Positions 17,265-26,740 of a stretch of 64,000 nucleotides of DNA are shown in pieces (position 1 is the first letter of the stretch; each line of letters starts with the position of its first letter). The DNA is from SAR324 cluster bacterium (GTDB lineage: Bacteria > SAR324 > NAC60-12), in the NCBI GenBank assembly GCA_028281495.1, contig JANQJU010000017.1, positions 62,001 to 126,000 of the forward strand. Direction: 5' to 3'. The position numbers were made by a program, and so were the translations under genes. The notes beneath the pieces are model-generated. The model saw only the letters and a list, made by a program, of their open reading frames with translations, was not told where the DNA came from and searched no databases.

Positions 17265-19240
17265 TGCGGTGGTCCATTAGTATAAAAATCATCAGCTTGA
17301 ATATCGTTGTGGCCCTGTTGGTTACCTCAATTGTTACCTGGACTAGCATCCGCCAGGTAACTCAACAAGTTGATGAAAACCTAGACCACACAGGGCAAAA
17401 CGTTCTGCAAAGCATTCAAGAGCGAATCCGCAGCGATGTTGAGCAATCTCAACGCTTTGCCGAACTTTTGGCAGGGCACCAAGAACTACATCAATTGTTA
17501 AAGGATGAGGAAATCGGGCTGATTCAGGAATGGCTCAATAATCAGTCGGAGATCGAAATCTACGCTTTGGTCGAAGTATTTGATACCCAAAGACACCGCA
17601 TTGCTGTCAATCGATGGCTTAACAAAAAACAGGAAGACGTTGCGGCTTACCTCACTCCCCCCAATGCTGAAAGCGTTGTGAAAGCCCTGAACTATCTTGT
17701 GACAGTCGAGCTGATCGCCTTACCAGTTGGGTTGACCATCAAATCGGTTGTACCCATTGTCGATTGGGAAACCACGAACATCTTAGGGACTTTAGTGGTC
17801 AGCTTTCCTATGAACCAAGATTGGGTCGATCGCATCCGCGGACGTGCCGATTATCACCTTACCATTGCCACGCAAACCAATCCGATTGTTGCTTCGACTC
17901 TTGTCACCTCAGACGGCAAACGTTTGACCCGTCTTCCAGAAACTCTTCAGAATTCGCTTCGTCAACCAGATTCGGCCAGCCATCTCAACCAGGTGGAAGT
18001 GGCCGACTTTTCCTTCAGCACATTCTTTGCTCCAATCTACGATCTCCGTTCTATTCCCCAAGGCCATCTCGTCGTCTGGCTTCCACGGGATTTGATCGAA
18101 GCCACACGGGCAGAGATTCTCAATATCTTATGGATTGCTGCGTTGCTCACCATCGTGGGCTGCTTACTGTTGAGTACTATCCTAGCGCAAACCATGACTC
18201 GCCCCTTACGAAGCTTAGTCAAAACTGTAGAATTGACGGCAGCCGGCCACAAGAAGCAAAAAATTTCTGCAACGAGCAATGATGAAATCGGAGATCTCGC
18301 CCATGCCATTGCTATGATGCAAAATGACCTCAAGATCAGCCATGACCTTGTGCATAAAATGCTCGAAACATTTCAATTGTTTGTGCCCTCTCAGTTTCTT
18401 CGCCACATCGCTCATGATGGAATTGACAATGTTCGCCTTGGCAATGCGCAACAGGAGCATGCCTCAGTATTGTTCATGGACATTCGATCCTTTACGACTT
18501 TCACTGAGAAGCTCACGCCTCAACAGGTCCTAGATTTTTTAAATCAACTTTTTTACGAGATTGGCTCGGCGGTGGAACGTCAAGGATTTATCGACAAATT
18601 TATCGGTGATGCCATTATGGCAATCTTTGAAGAAGAGCTAGATCCTGTGGGAAGAAAGGCGGGGGCATTCCCGGCGGTCCGCGCAGGTGTGGATATGTTG
18701 AAAGCACTCCAAAAATTCAACACGAACGTCAAAAACCCTGTACAGATTGGGATCGGCATCAATACCGGTCCCATTATCGTGGGCACGCTCGGTTCATCCA
18801 CAAGGATGGATTCCACCGTATTGGGCAATACGGTGAATCTGGCATCACGTGTTGAAGGATTGACTAAACAATATAATGCCACTCTGATGATCACTGAAAC
18901 AACGCTAGAGAATCTCCCTTCGGGCCATTCGTTCCTCATTCGGACCGTCGATAAAGTCCGAGTGAAGGGTAAAGTCGAAGCAGTCACTGTTTACGAAGTG
19001 TTTGATGCGGATGATCCATGGCTTCAAGAAAAAAAAAGCCAGACCTTGGAGGAATTCCATCAAGCTTTGGTTTATTATCAATCCAAGCAATGGAAAAAAG
19101 CCATTGAATTGTTGAGGGCATGTCAAGCACAATTTCCTGAAGACACACTCTTGGAAATTTATTTAGAGCGTTGCCAAACTTTTTTGGAAACTCCGCCTCC
19201 AGAAAATTGGGACGGCGTCTATACCATGAAAACGAAGTAA
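17264..19240 (+). CDS. Membrane class III adenylate/guanylate cyclase with Cache-like sensor
   Basis: 658 residues. Helix (about 8-28), a large periplasmic Cache-like domain (about 30-285), helix (about 288-308), HAMP (about 310-365), class III cyclase domain (about 400-575), and a helical C-tail with a TPR-like repeat ending in a PPPENWDGV motif. Metal-binding Asp are present in FMDIRSFT and IGDAIMAIF; the base-specifying Lys is in DKFIGDAIM. The second base-specifying position, normally Asp/Thr in GDTVN, is Asn here (VLGNTVNLASR). The transition-state Asn and Arg are kept. It makes cAMP or possibly another cyclic nucleotide. The ATG at 17264 overlaps the upstream binding-protein stop; an upstream TTG at 17246 is less likely. 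Confidence 0.88.
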   Translation: MRWSISIKIISLNIVVALLVTSIVTWTSIRQVTQQVDENLDHTGQNVLQSIQERIRSDVEQSQRFAELLAGHQELHQLLKDEEIGLIQEWLNNQSEIEIYALVEVFDTQRHRIAVNRWLNKKQEDVAAYLTPPNAESVVKALNYLVTVELIALPVGLTIKSVVPIVDWETTNILGTLVVSFPMNQDWVDRIRGRADYHLTIATQTNPIVASTLVTSDGKRLTRLPETLQNSLRQPDSASHLNQVEVADFSFSTFFAPIYDLRSIPQGHLVVWLPRDLIEATRAEILNILWIAALLTIVGCLLLSTILAQTMTRPLRSLVKTVELTAAGHKKQKISATSNDEIGDLAHAIAMMQNDLKISHDLVHKMLETFQLFVPSQFLRHIAHDGIDNVRLGNAQQEHASVLFMDIRSFTTFTEKLTPQQVLDFLNQLFYEIGSAVERQGFIDKFIGDAIMAIFEEELDPVGRKAGAFPAVRAGVDMLKALQKFNTNVKNPVQIGIGINTGPIIVGTLGSSTRMDSTVLGNTVNLASRVEGLTKQYNATLMITETTLENLPSGHSFLIRTVDKVRVKGKVEAVTVYEVFDADDPWLQEKKSQTLEEFHQALVYYQSKQWKKAIELLRACQAQFPEDTLLEIYLERCQTFLETPPPENWDGVYTMKTK

Positions 19241-19248
19241 TTCGCCTT

Positions 19249-19947
19249 TCAGAGCACGGCCACACTCAGCACTCCCATCAACGCACCAAACACGCCCCCC
19301 CATACCACCAACCAACCTAAGTGTTGGCGGATCATATCGCTCACGATTTCTTTGACTTTCCTGGGAGTGAGTTCGGCCAAGCGGTTATCGATCATATGCT
19401 CAATCTTCGGACGCATCTGTTCATACCCGCCCCCAATTTGAAGAACTTGGCTAAAATCCATATTCCCCATTAGCTCTTTCACCTGTTTTTCTGCTTCGAC
19501 TTTGAAGGGATCTCGCAAAGGTTCGAGTGCTTGTGTTCCACCAAACATGCTAAGCATTTGTCCAAATTGGGATTCTGAAACCACCTTCATGAATCCATCG
19601 AACATCAAATCATAGTCTACCTGTCCTGCAATCGAATCAGTAGGAAGTTCGGAAGGCAGCGAATCTTCAGCAAATTTTGCAAAGTTTTCTGGTGTGAAAA
19701 AATTATCCAGTATGAGAGTCCGGATACCTGTTTTGAATTCTTCGAAGCGGTTGGGAATCACTCCAGATCCATAAAGGAAGGGAACTTTTTCGAAAAGCAT
19801 ATGAATGGCGAGCCAATTCGTCAGTGCTCCTGAAAGGGCGAAGAGACTTGCCTGGAGCAAAAGCTGTCGATACGACGAATCGGGAAGGAGGTAGGCCACC
19901 ACAAACGCACCGCCTGCGATGGCATTGGTCAATACACTTTTGTTCAT
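19249..19947 (-). CDS. DUF445-family membrane protein
   Basis: 232 residues. The N-terminal part carries the DUF445 signature GALTNWLAIHMLFEKVPF followed by the GSGVIPNRFEEFK segment; hydrophobic segments lie at about 8-22, 28-45 and at the extreme C-terminus (about 212-230). A helical, mostly soluble middle connects them. Function of DUF445 proteins is unknown; they are generally inner-membrane anchored. Its gene converges with the cyclase gene (8-base gap) and follows ilvE by 61 bases on the same strand. Confidence 0.8.
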   Translation of the reverse strand: MNKSVLTNAIAGGAFVVAYLLPDSSYRQLLLQASLFALSGALTNWLAIHMLFEKVPFLYGSGVIPNRFEEFKTGIRTLILDNFFTPENFAKFAEDSLPSELPTDSIAGQVDYDLMFDGFMKVVSESQFGQMLSMFGGTQALEPLRDPFKVEAEKQVKELMGNMDFSQVLQIGGGYEQMRPKIEHMIDNRLAELTPRKVKEIVSDMIRQHLGWLVVWGGVFGALMGVLSVAVL

Positions 19948-20008
19948 ATTCTAACAAATTGAGTTTTTAGAAAATTTTCAGTCTTGGAGACTCACATCAT
20001 GATTCCGT

Positions 20009-21082
20009 TCAATCGATATATTCCATCCAATTGAACGAGTCTTCCACATTGCCGTATTGGATCCCGGTGAGTTCATTAAAGAACTGTTGAGCAAGCGGGC
20101 CCGTGGTTCCATCGCCGATCGTATAGGAATCTCCACGATAATACAGCTCCCCAACTGGCGAAATTACCGCCGCCGTACCGGCTCCAAAAATTTCGGTAAG
20201 TGAGCCATCTCGGGCCGATTCGATCACCTCTTCGATGCTAATTCGACGTTCGATCATATTCTTGCCCCACCGTTTTCCAGTCTGCAAAACGGAATCTCGC
20301 GTGATGCCAGGTAGGATTGTCCCCGTGAGTCCCGGTGTGATGATTTCTCCGTTGATGACAAAAAAGATATTCATCGAACCCACTTCTTCAACATAGCGCC
20401 GTTCAATGGCATCAAGCCACAATACCTGAGTGAATCCCTTTTGAATCGCTTCGTTTTCTGCTCGTACACTTGCTGCATAATTCCCTCCAGTTTTGGCAAA
20501 CCCAACACCGCCTGGAGTCGCTCTTACGTATTTCTCTTCAACCTTGATTTTAACTGGATTGAAACCTTCTTGATAATAGGGTCCCACCGGACACAAGATG
20601 ATGTAAAACAAACACTTTTTAGCTGTTTTTAAACCGATATACGGTTCCGTAGCGATCAAGGTAGGACGAATATATAGAGCTGTTCCGTGCTCCTGAGGAA
20701 TCCAATCGATCTCTTCACGAAGTAATTCTTTCAGCGCCTGGACGGTCTCATCGGGGTCCAATTCAGGTAAACACATGCGACGACAAGTGAGGTTGAGTCG
20801 CTCAAAATTGTTTCGAGGGCGAAACATGGCATGGTGGCCATTCTTCGTGCAGTAGGCTTTTAAACCTTCAAACGCCTCTTGAGCATAATGGAACACGAGC
20901 GCAGAGGGTTCCAACTTCAAGTGTTGGTATTTTTCGATTCTGGCATTATGCCATCCGGTGTTGGCTTCCCAATCCATTAAAAACATGTGGTCCGTGAAGG
21001 CAGTTCCAAATGGGATATGCGCCACATCGTGTGGCTTGGCCTTGCGTTCCGCTTCGGGAACTAGTGTTTTTGTGATTTCCAT
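20009..21082 (-). CDS. ilvE: Branched-chain amino acid aminotransferase
   Basis: 357 residues, the length of the eukaryote/actinobacteria-like BCAT group. Transfers the amino group between glutamate and 2-oxo acids of Leu, Ile and Val, using PLP. Visible landmarks: YAQEAFEGLKAY, the PLP Lys in GFAKTGGNYAAS, VLWLDAIERRYVEEVGSMN, and GLTGTILPGITRDSVL and FGAGTAAVISPVG for phosphate binding. Start ATG at 21082, 17 bases after a small membrane-protein frame. No other ilv gene nearby. Confidence 0.95.
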   Translation of the reverse strand: MEITKTLVPEAERKAKPHDVAHIPFGTAFTDHMFLMDWEANTGWHNARIEKYQHLKLEPSALVFHYAQEAFEGLKAYCTKNGHHAMFRPRNNFERLNLTCRRMCLPELDPDETVQALKELLREEIDWIPQEHGTALYIRPTLIATEPYIGLKTAKKCLFYIILCPVGPYYQEGFNPVKIKVEEKYVRATPGGVGFAKTGGNYAASVRAENEAIQKGFTQVLWLDAIERRYVEEVGSMNIFFVINGEIITPGLTGTILPGITRDSVLQTGKRWGKNMIERRISIEEVIESARDGSLTEIFGAGTAAVISPVGELYYRGDSYTIGDGTTGPLAQQFFNELTGIQYGNVEDSFNWMEYID

Positions 21083-21099
21083 AGCACTTTCCTGATGAA

Positions 21100-21228
21100 T
21101 TATTTTCGGGCGTTCAAATGCTCTCGTGTGAGATCCACCTGTTGTTGACGAATCTCTTGATAATGCGTTGTCATATATGCAGCGAGCGCCCCCATTGTGA
21201 GAATGAGAACAATACCGGTCACCGCCAT
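21100..21228 (-). CDS. 42-residue single-span membrane protein upstream of ilvE
   Basis: Starting at the ATG at 21228, which has AAAGGTGA eight bases upstream, the product is MAVTGIVLILTMGALAAY followed by a polar, highly charged helix (QEIRQQQVDLTREHL). One N-terminal membrane span with a cytoplasmic tail. A longer reading from 21294 uses TTG without a ribosome site. It ends 17 bases before ilvE on the same strand and is probably co-transcribed. Function unknown. Confidence 0.5.
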   Translation of the reverse strand: MAVTGIVLILTMGALAAYMTTHYQEIRQQQVDLTREHLNARK

Positions 21229-21360
21229 GATTTTTTCACCTTTGCGCACGATCGAACCTTGGAGCAGGGGCATGAAATGAGGGATTGGGGGCAAGTACCA
21301 AAAGGCATAGCGAGCATGATAAGGAAGAATTCAGGAACAAGTCAAGCGAGTTGTCTGGTG

Positions 21361-22812
21361 CTATCCCAGGAGTTCTTGAAGGGTTGTGTGGATTAGAATT
21401 TCTTCATTTGCAAAGTCTTGAAACCACTTCAACCAGAACACCGAAATGAATTGCAACCCCCACAAACACGTAACCCACCACGTCATTCGATAGAGTCGAA
21501 CTTGTCGGATTCCCAAAGCAGCCATGATACACACCAGCGGTGTGAGAAAGATCCACAATCGCGGCACCTCTGTTCCAGATCTCGTAAAAAAAGCGAGCAA
21601 CAACAACACTCCCGACACCGAGATTGTGAAACTGTGGACAAATTTTATTCGGAACGGGAGGCTTTTTAAGCTAATCACGAAATAATAGAGCGCCATGAGC
21701 GTCAGTGGCATTCCGATCCAAAGCGCATATTCCAATAAGTTTACGGTAGGAAAATAAAGTGAGTTCAACCAATTCCAGTCGATATTTTTCCATTTATGAT
21801 GGATCTGAATGGCATTGCGATAACGTTCCCAAATCGTATACCCTCCTACGAGATGAGCAGCTATTGCAGGTGTCAGAAATCCTAGAACCAATCCCCATGC
21901 AGCCTGTGTGTGCTTGAACGTGTATCTTGCAAAGTCAAAGAAGCTTCTTGAAGAACTCTGCTTGGCAAAGGAAACTCCCACACGACCAAGAATAAGAAAC
22001 CCAAACAACGGGATAAACGCAGCAAGTGCGAAAGTAAAATAGAGCACACCATATAATAAAAAACCGATCCCTAAAAAACTTCCAAATGTGTTCCTGAATA
22101 AAGCATAGAAAAAACTCAACAGCAGGATCAAAGCGAGTAACAGATACAGATTTTGATCCGGCCGCATCGACATCAGAGTGATATTAGGAGCCACAATATA
22201 AAACAGGCAGGGCAGGTAAGCCATTTTACACGACATTAGATAGCGGCACGCAAAATACAAAGGGATGATCGCCAAATAAGTGAAGATTGGGAAAAAATAA
22301 CTGCTGAATTCCAAGAGTTCTTCCGAGTTGGGCACCCGCTCATGCCACTGCATAAAAAAGATCTTGAAGGCATACCAGTATAAGATCGTCCCCGGGGGTT
22401 TGGTTTGCAGAGCAGATTGTTCAGTGGCCCTCTCTAAGTAGAGTTCATAATCCACCACCACAGGCTTCCAAGACTCTAACGCTATCGCATCTTTTGCATA
22501 CGCACCTAAATCCTTGCTCCATATGGCCCGCATTCCCTGCCCTTCGATCAGCCCAAATGTAAGATGAGTGAGATAACCAAAAAGCATCAACAAAACTAAA
22601 TTTCGACGCCAACATCGAGGGTGCCCTAGAATCCAATGGATACCAAACACTCCTACCCCTGCTAATAAAAATAAAACCCAAGCATAGGGTAATTCTTTGA
22701 CCTGATACCGCCAAAACCAATGGGGAAGCCGTTGAAAGGGATAAATGAAAAACAGGACCAGCCACCCCCCGAAAAAAACGAGAATTGTAGCAGTCAAAGC
22801 TCGAATAGGCAC
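21361..22812 (-). CDS. Polytopic membrane protein, GT-C glycosyltransferase-like
   Basis: 483 residues with about 11-12 hydrophobic spans. After the first two spans a periplasmic loop contains an acidic/polar segment (DLGAYAKDAIAL) and QTKPPGTILYWY, reminiscent of the loop in GT-C/PMT-type transferases that use polyprenyl-phosphate sugars. The rest is unrecognised. GTG start at 22812 with an excellent AGGAGGG. The gene for a two-span coiled-coil protein ends 10 bases upstream. GT-C assignment is by topology and the PPG loop only; a flippase or polymerase of surface glycans is an alternative. Confidence 0.55.
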   Translation of the reverse strand: MPIRALTATILVFFGGWLVLFFIYPFQRLPHWFWRYQVKELPYAWVLFLLAGVGVFGIHWILGHPRCWRRNLVLLMLFGYLTHLTFGLIEGQGMRAIWSKDLGAYAKDAIALESWKPVVVDYELYLERATEQSALQTKPPGTILYWYAFKIFFMQWHERVPNSEELLEFSSYFFPIFTYLAIIPLYFACRYLMSCKMAYLPCLFYIVAPNITLMSMRPDQNLYLLLALILLLSFFYALFRNTFGSFLGIGFLLYGVLYFTFALAAFIPLFGFLILGRVGVSFAKQSSSRSFFDFARYTFKHTQAAWGLVLGFLTPAIAAHLVGGYTIWERYRNAIQIHHKWKNIDWNWLNSLYFPTVNLLEYALWIGMPLTLMALYYFVISLKSLPFRIKFVHSFTISVSGVLLLLAFFTRSGTEVPRLWIFLTPLVCIMAALGIRQVRLYRMTWWVTCLWGLQFISVFWLKWFQDFANEEILIHTTLQELLG

Positions 22813-22822
22813 GGCATCCCTC

Positions 22823-23449
22823 CTATTTTGCTGTAGGCTTCGATTTCAGAAAAGACATCCAAAACAGCAGAGACAAAATGAAAGTAACTCCTCCAAGAAA
22901 TATCAATATAAAGGTTATTTTTTGAATCGCAGTGGATGCTTGAAGTGTTTCGGTTTGCAATCGCTGCACTTGTTCTTGCTGTTGCTGTATGAGGTGCGAA
23001 AAATAAGACTTCATCGTGGAAATGGGAACTCCTGGAATTTCAATTCGCCCCGGCTTTCGTTCCGGATGGTTGAACATGTAATGCATCATACGATGGTATT
23101 CTTCCATGTTCTGTAACAAAGTCTGGAACGTCGTTTTCAGCTCTTCTTGAGATACGGTAGGGTCCAGCTTTTGATGCGAATAATAGGTGAGTGGTATTCG
23201 ATTCAAAGCCTCCCAATCTTTGAGAAACTCTTCAAAATATTGCGTATCTCCTGTGTGTAAAAAATTCTCCATGTCGCGATGCAACTTCCCCAATGAGATT
23301 GCTATGCTACTTTGCACCAACAGCAAATCTTGCTGCGTTCGATGTTGAGAAAATTTTATGTAGAGTGCAATCATGCTCCCTGTAAACAGGAGCGAGCAAA
23401 TTATTAAGGTCACGGACACCCGTTTGGGTAAAATGATCTTCAAAACCAC
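22823..23449 (-). CDS. Two-span membrane protein with helical periplasmic domain
   Basis: 208 residues. Helix 1 about 11-30, a periplasmic all-helical region (about 31-175) rich in Gln, Leu and charged residues, and helix 2 about 178-198 with a short cytoplasmic tail. This is the layout of four-helix-bundle sensor domains of chemoreceptors and kinases, but there is no HAMP and no output domain. Divergent from the hybrid kinase gene at 23600 and 10 bases before the GT-C-like gene. Role unknown; it may act as an accessory sensor subunit. Confidence 0.6.
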   Translation of the reverse strand: MVLKIILPKRVSVTLIICSLLFTGSMIALYIKFSQHRTQQDLLLVQSSIAISLGKLHRDMENFLHTGDTQYFEEFLKDWEALNRIPLTYYSHQKLDPTVSQEELKTTFQTLLQNMEEYHRMMHYMFNHPERKPGRIEIPGVPISTMKSYFSHLIQQQQEQVQRLQTETLQASTAIQKITFILIFLGGVTFILSLLFWMSFLKSKPTAK

Positions 23450-23599
23450 TCCTCAATTTTAGTCCCACATTGCTCGGCTAACTCAGAATTTTCTTGAATT
23501 TCATGATTCCCCTACAACTGTCAATCGCTTGGAATGCTTTCCTTGTGCGAATGTTAAAAATAGGTTAGATTTCTTTCATACTTTGCAACAAGGAATGCC

Positions 23600-26173
23600 A
23601 TGCCGCTTAAACACCTTAGTAACAGTCTACAACTTCATAGCTTGCGATTCCTCACGACCGGTTTACTGGTCCTACTTACAATTTATGGGTTGGGTGCCGG
23701 GTATTGGAATTACCAAGCAGAAAAACAACGTTTCCAGGAAAGAATCGTTCAGATTGAAACCACCCTTCACACTTCTTTTTCCGTCCCTCTTGCCCAGTCT
23801 GATTCGCAAACAATTGTATCTGTCGCCCGCTATCTGACTGAAGATCCCCAATTGCTTTCCATTGATGTGCATGACGCACAAGGGCATCACTTCATTGCGC
23901 TGTATCGTGATGAAACAGGGAAATTGGAGGAAACCTCAAGTCCCCTAGCACAAAACTATTCCAATAGCTCGTTTCGTAGAACCTCTATCGATTTTCAAGA
24001 CCAACCGGCAGGGGTTGTTCAATGGGAATATTCTCGTCAAGATTTGATAAAATCTCTGCGAACCGTAGTCATCACACACATTCTTTTAGCGTTAGGTTTA
24101 TTTATTATTGGTTTCCTTTTGCTATCGCACTTTCTTCAAAGTCAACAAGATCTCCAGCAGTTGAAATTACATGAGTGGGAGCGTGCCCAAACCGAGCTAC
24201 AAGACCAACTCGTCACGTCCTCAGAACAGGAACAGATGCAGCTGGAAAAATGGGAAAAAGCGGTTTTGGAGAACAATCGTCTTCAGACTGATTTACGAAC
24301 TAGTGATGCCCGGTTCCGGGCCATCTTCACCGACACTCCAATCGGATTTGCCCTGTTGGACCGCCAAGGGAAGGTCATTGAGACCAATCACGTGTTGGAA
24401 GAAATGCTCCTTTTCACCGCAGAAGAGTTTCGTAATATGCGTTTTTTGGACTTTACCCATCCAGAAGATCGTAAAATCAGCATGGATCACTTTCACCAAT
24501 TGGTCACTGGGCAAACAGACTGGTATCAATTGGAAAAACGATATCGCCGTAAAGACGGCCAAATCATGTGGGTCAAGCTTATGGTCGCTCCTGTGTCAGT
24601 GCCAGGAGAGCGCCCATCTTCTTACTTTGTCATGGTGGAAGACATCACCAAACTCAAAGAAGTCCAAGAAGAGTTGGTGAAGGCAAAAGAAAAAGCAGAA
24701 GGGATGAATCGGCTCAAAACCAACTTTCTTGCCAACATGAGTCATGAACTACGGACTCCGATGAATAGCATCATTGGATTTGCCTCCATCTTATGCGAAT
24801 CGCTGCATGACGAAAAAGAACATTCGTATGCACAGCGTATCCTTGGTAGCAGCCAGCAATTGCTGCACACCCTCAATGACTTGCTGGATCTAGCGAAACT
24901 GGAAGCAAATAAACAAGAATTGGATTTAGTGATTCTCGATGTCGTGGAATCGTGTCGGCATTCCGTCTCGTTGTTAGAATCAATGGCCACTCGGCAAAAT
25001 TTGTCATTAAATGTCTACACGGAGCGTTCCCATGTGTATTCACGTTTGGACTCTAAATACTTCGGGCAGATTATTAACAATTTGGTCGGCAACGCCATCA
25101 AATTCACGCCCGAAGGGGAGGTTCGGGTCGAGATCAAACAAGAGGAATTGGAGGGCAAGCTTTGGGCGATGATTCGAGTTATCGATACCGGTATCGGAAT
25201 TGATGCGAAGTTTTTGCCGTTCGTATTTGACGAATTTCAACAAGAAAGCCGAGGGTATGCCCGAAATTTTGAAGGATCGGGATTGGGATTAACGATCACC
25301 AAACGGTGGGTCGAAATCATGGGGGGTGAAATTTCTGTTACGAGCGAAAAAGGATTAGGTTCCACATTTGAGGTACGCTTTGCTGCTGTTACCGACAATA
25401 TTCCAGATGACCCCATTGATGAAAAAGCAACACCTCAAACGGTTCGGCACCTGTCAACTCCCACACAACCGCTCCTTCTACTCGTGGAAGACGACTTTAA
25501 TAGCCAAGAAATCGCACAAGTTTACTTGGCGCCTGTCTGCGAGCTAGAAACCGCATCACGTGCTTCTGAAGCCTTGGCCAAAGCAACGGCTAAGCATTAC
25601 GATGTTGTGATCATGGACATCAATTTGGGATTCGGCCCCGATGGCATGACCACCGTTAAAAAGCTCCGAGAAATTCCTGGATACGCAGAAATTCCTATCA
25701 TTGCGATGACTGCATATGCCATGAAGGGAGATCAGGAGCGATTTTTGGGAGCCGGTTTTGACGATTACATCTCCAAACCCTACACGAAAGAAGTGATCAT
25801 CGATACCGTTTTGAAAACCATTCAACACCGTGACAATATCGAGACCAATCGTTCTTCTATCGCGACCAATAAACCCGAAGAATATCTGCAAGTCTTCGAT
25901 GATGCCCTCAAAAAACTGATGCCCAAATTTCTCAATACCACTCGAGAGAATTCCGGAAAAATCTTAGAAGCTGTGGAAGATAAAAATTTTGATACCGTAA
26001 AGCTGCTCGGACATCGTATGAAAGGAAACGGGAAAAGCTATGGATTTGCAAAGATCAGCGAGATTGGACAAACTTTAGAAGAAGCAGCCATTTCAGAAAA
26101 CGTAGATGTGATCCATCAACAAGTCACCGATTTACAATCTTACTTGGATCAAGTGCAAAACACTTTAGATTGA
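23600..26173 (+). CDS. Hybrid histidine kinase with PAS, receiver and HPt domains
   Basis: 857 residues. Helix (about 16-36), periplasmic domain (about 37-150), helix (about 153-176), coiled coil, PAS/PAC (about 225-355), HisKA with SHELRTPMNSIIGF (phospho-His about residue 382), HATPase with N-box NNLVGNAIKF, DTGIGID and GSGLGLTI, then a receiver domain with VVIMDINLG (phospho-Asp) and the conserved SKPYTKE Lys, and a C-terminal HPt with HRMKGNGKSYGF. This is a full four-step phosphorelay chain in one polypeptide. No partner response regulator lies next to it, so the HPt target is elsewhere. Divergent from the two-span protein at 22823. Confidence 0.92.
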   Translation: MPLKHLSNSLQLHSLRFLTTGLLVLLTIYGLGAGYWNYQAEKQRFQERIVQIETTLHTSFSVPLAQSDSQTIVSVARYLTEDPQLLSIDVHDAQGHHFIALYRDETGKLEETSSPLAQNYSNSSFRRTSIDFQDQPAGVVQWEYSRQDLIKSLRTVVITHILLALGLFIIGFLLLSHFLQSQQDLQQLKLHEWERAQTELQDQLVTSSEQEQMQLEKWEKAVLENNRLQTDLRTSDARFRAIFTDTPIGFALLDRQGKVIETNHVLEEMLLFTAEEFRNMRFLDFTHPEDRKISMDHFHQLVTGQTDWYQLEKRYRRKDGQIMWVKLMVAPVSVPGERPSSYFVMVEDITKLKEVQEELVKAKEKAEGMNRLKTNFLANMSHELRTPMNSIIGFASILCESLHDEKEHSYAQRILGSSQQLLHTLNDLLDLAKLEANKQELDLVILDVVESCRHSVSLLESMATRQNLSLNVYTERSHVYSRLDSKYFGQIINNLVGNAIKFTPEGEVRVEIKQEELEGKLWAMIRVIDTGIGIDAKFLPFVFDEFQQESRGYARNFEGSGLGLTITKRWVEIMGGEISVTSEKGLGSTFEVRFAAVTDNIPDDPIDEKATPQTVRHLSTPTQPLLLLVEDDFNSQEIAQVYLAPVCELETASRASEALAKATAKHYDVVIMDINLGFGPDGMTTVKKLREIPGYAEIPIIAMTAYAMKGDQERFLGAGFDDYISKPYTKEVIIDTVLKTIQHRDNIETNRSSIATNKPEEYLQVFDDALKKLMPKFLNTTRENSGKILEAVEDKNFDTVKLLGHRMKGNGKSYGFAKISEIGQTLEEAAISENVDVIHQQVTDLQSYLDQVQNTLD

Positions 26174-26208
26174 AAGCTCCTCACCGCCTATCTACCCCAA
26201 ACTTCCAA

Positions 26209-26595
26209 TCAGGATTTACTTTTATAAACGATTTCAGGATCAAAGACTTTTTCTGTTTTCACCAGTGTGGCAGTGAAATCGGGATTCAATCGTTGATAAA
26301 AGCAGCTATTGTAACCGGTATGACAGGCTGCTCCTCCTACTTGACGCACCTTGAATACCAAAGCATCTTGATCGCAATCCACCAGCACTTCTTTGATTTC
26401 TTGCACATGCCCTGAACTTTCTCCCTTCATCCACAAACGCCCTTTAGAACGCGAATAGTAATGAGCCTTTCCGGTTTTTAGGGTCTGATGAACTGCATCT
26501 TCATCCACAAAGGCCATCATCAATATTTCTTGGGTTTCGCAATCCTGCACGGTAACAGGAATCAGGCCGTTCAATTTTTCAAAATTAAGTTCCAT
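26209..26595 (-). CDS. hisI: Phosphoribosyl-AMP cyclohydrolase
   Basis: 128 residues, full length for a stand-alone HisI (no fused HisE). Opens the adenine ring of phosphoribosyl-AMP in histidine synthesis. Landmarks: VTVQDCETQEILMMAFV, the YYSRSKGRLWMKGESSGH block, the metal-binding DCDQDAL, and zinc cysteines in GAACHTGYNSCFY. GGAAGAGG precedes the ATG. Isolated from other his genes; converges with the hybrid kinase. Confidence 0.95.
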   Translation of the reverse strand: MELNFEKLNGLIPVTVQDCETQEILMMAFVDEDAVHQTLKTGKAHYYSRSKGRLWMKGESSGHVQEIKEVLVDCDQDALVFKVRQVGGAACHTGYNSCFYQRLNPDFTATLVKTEKVFDPEIVYKSKS

Positions 26596-26740
26596 TTGAA
26601 CCTCTTCCTACAATAATTTGTTCTGTAAAATCATAGACAAACCACCAGTCTGGTGAACTTGCCTTTATACAACAAGCTCTTTATAGTTACGTTCCTTTAC
26701 TTTATCGCCTTTCCCAAATCCTCTTTCACAAGGATTTCTT

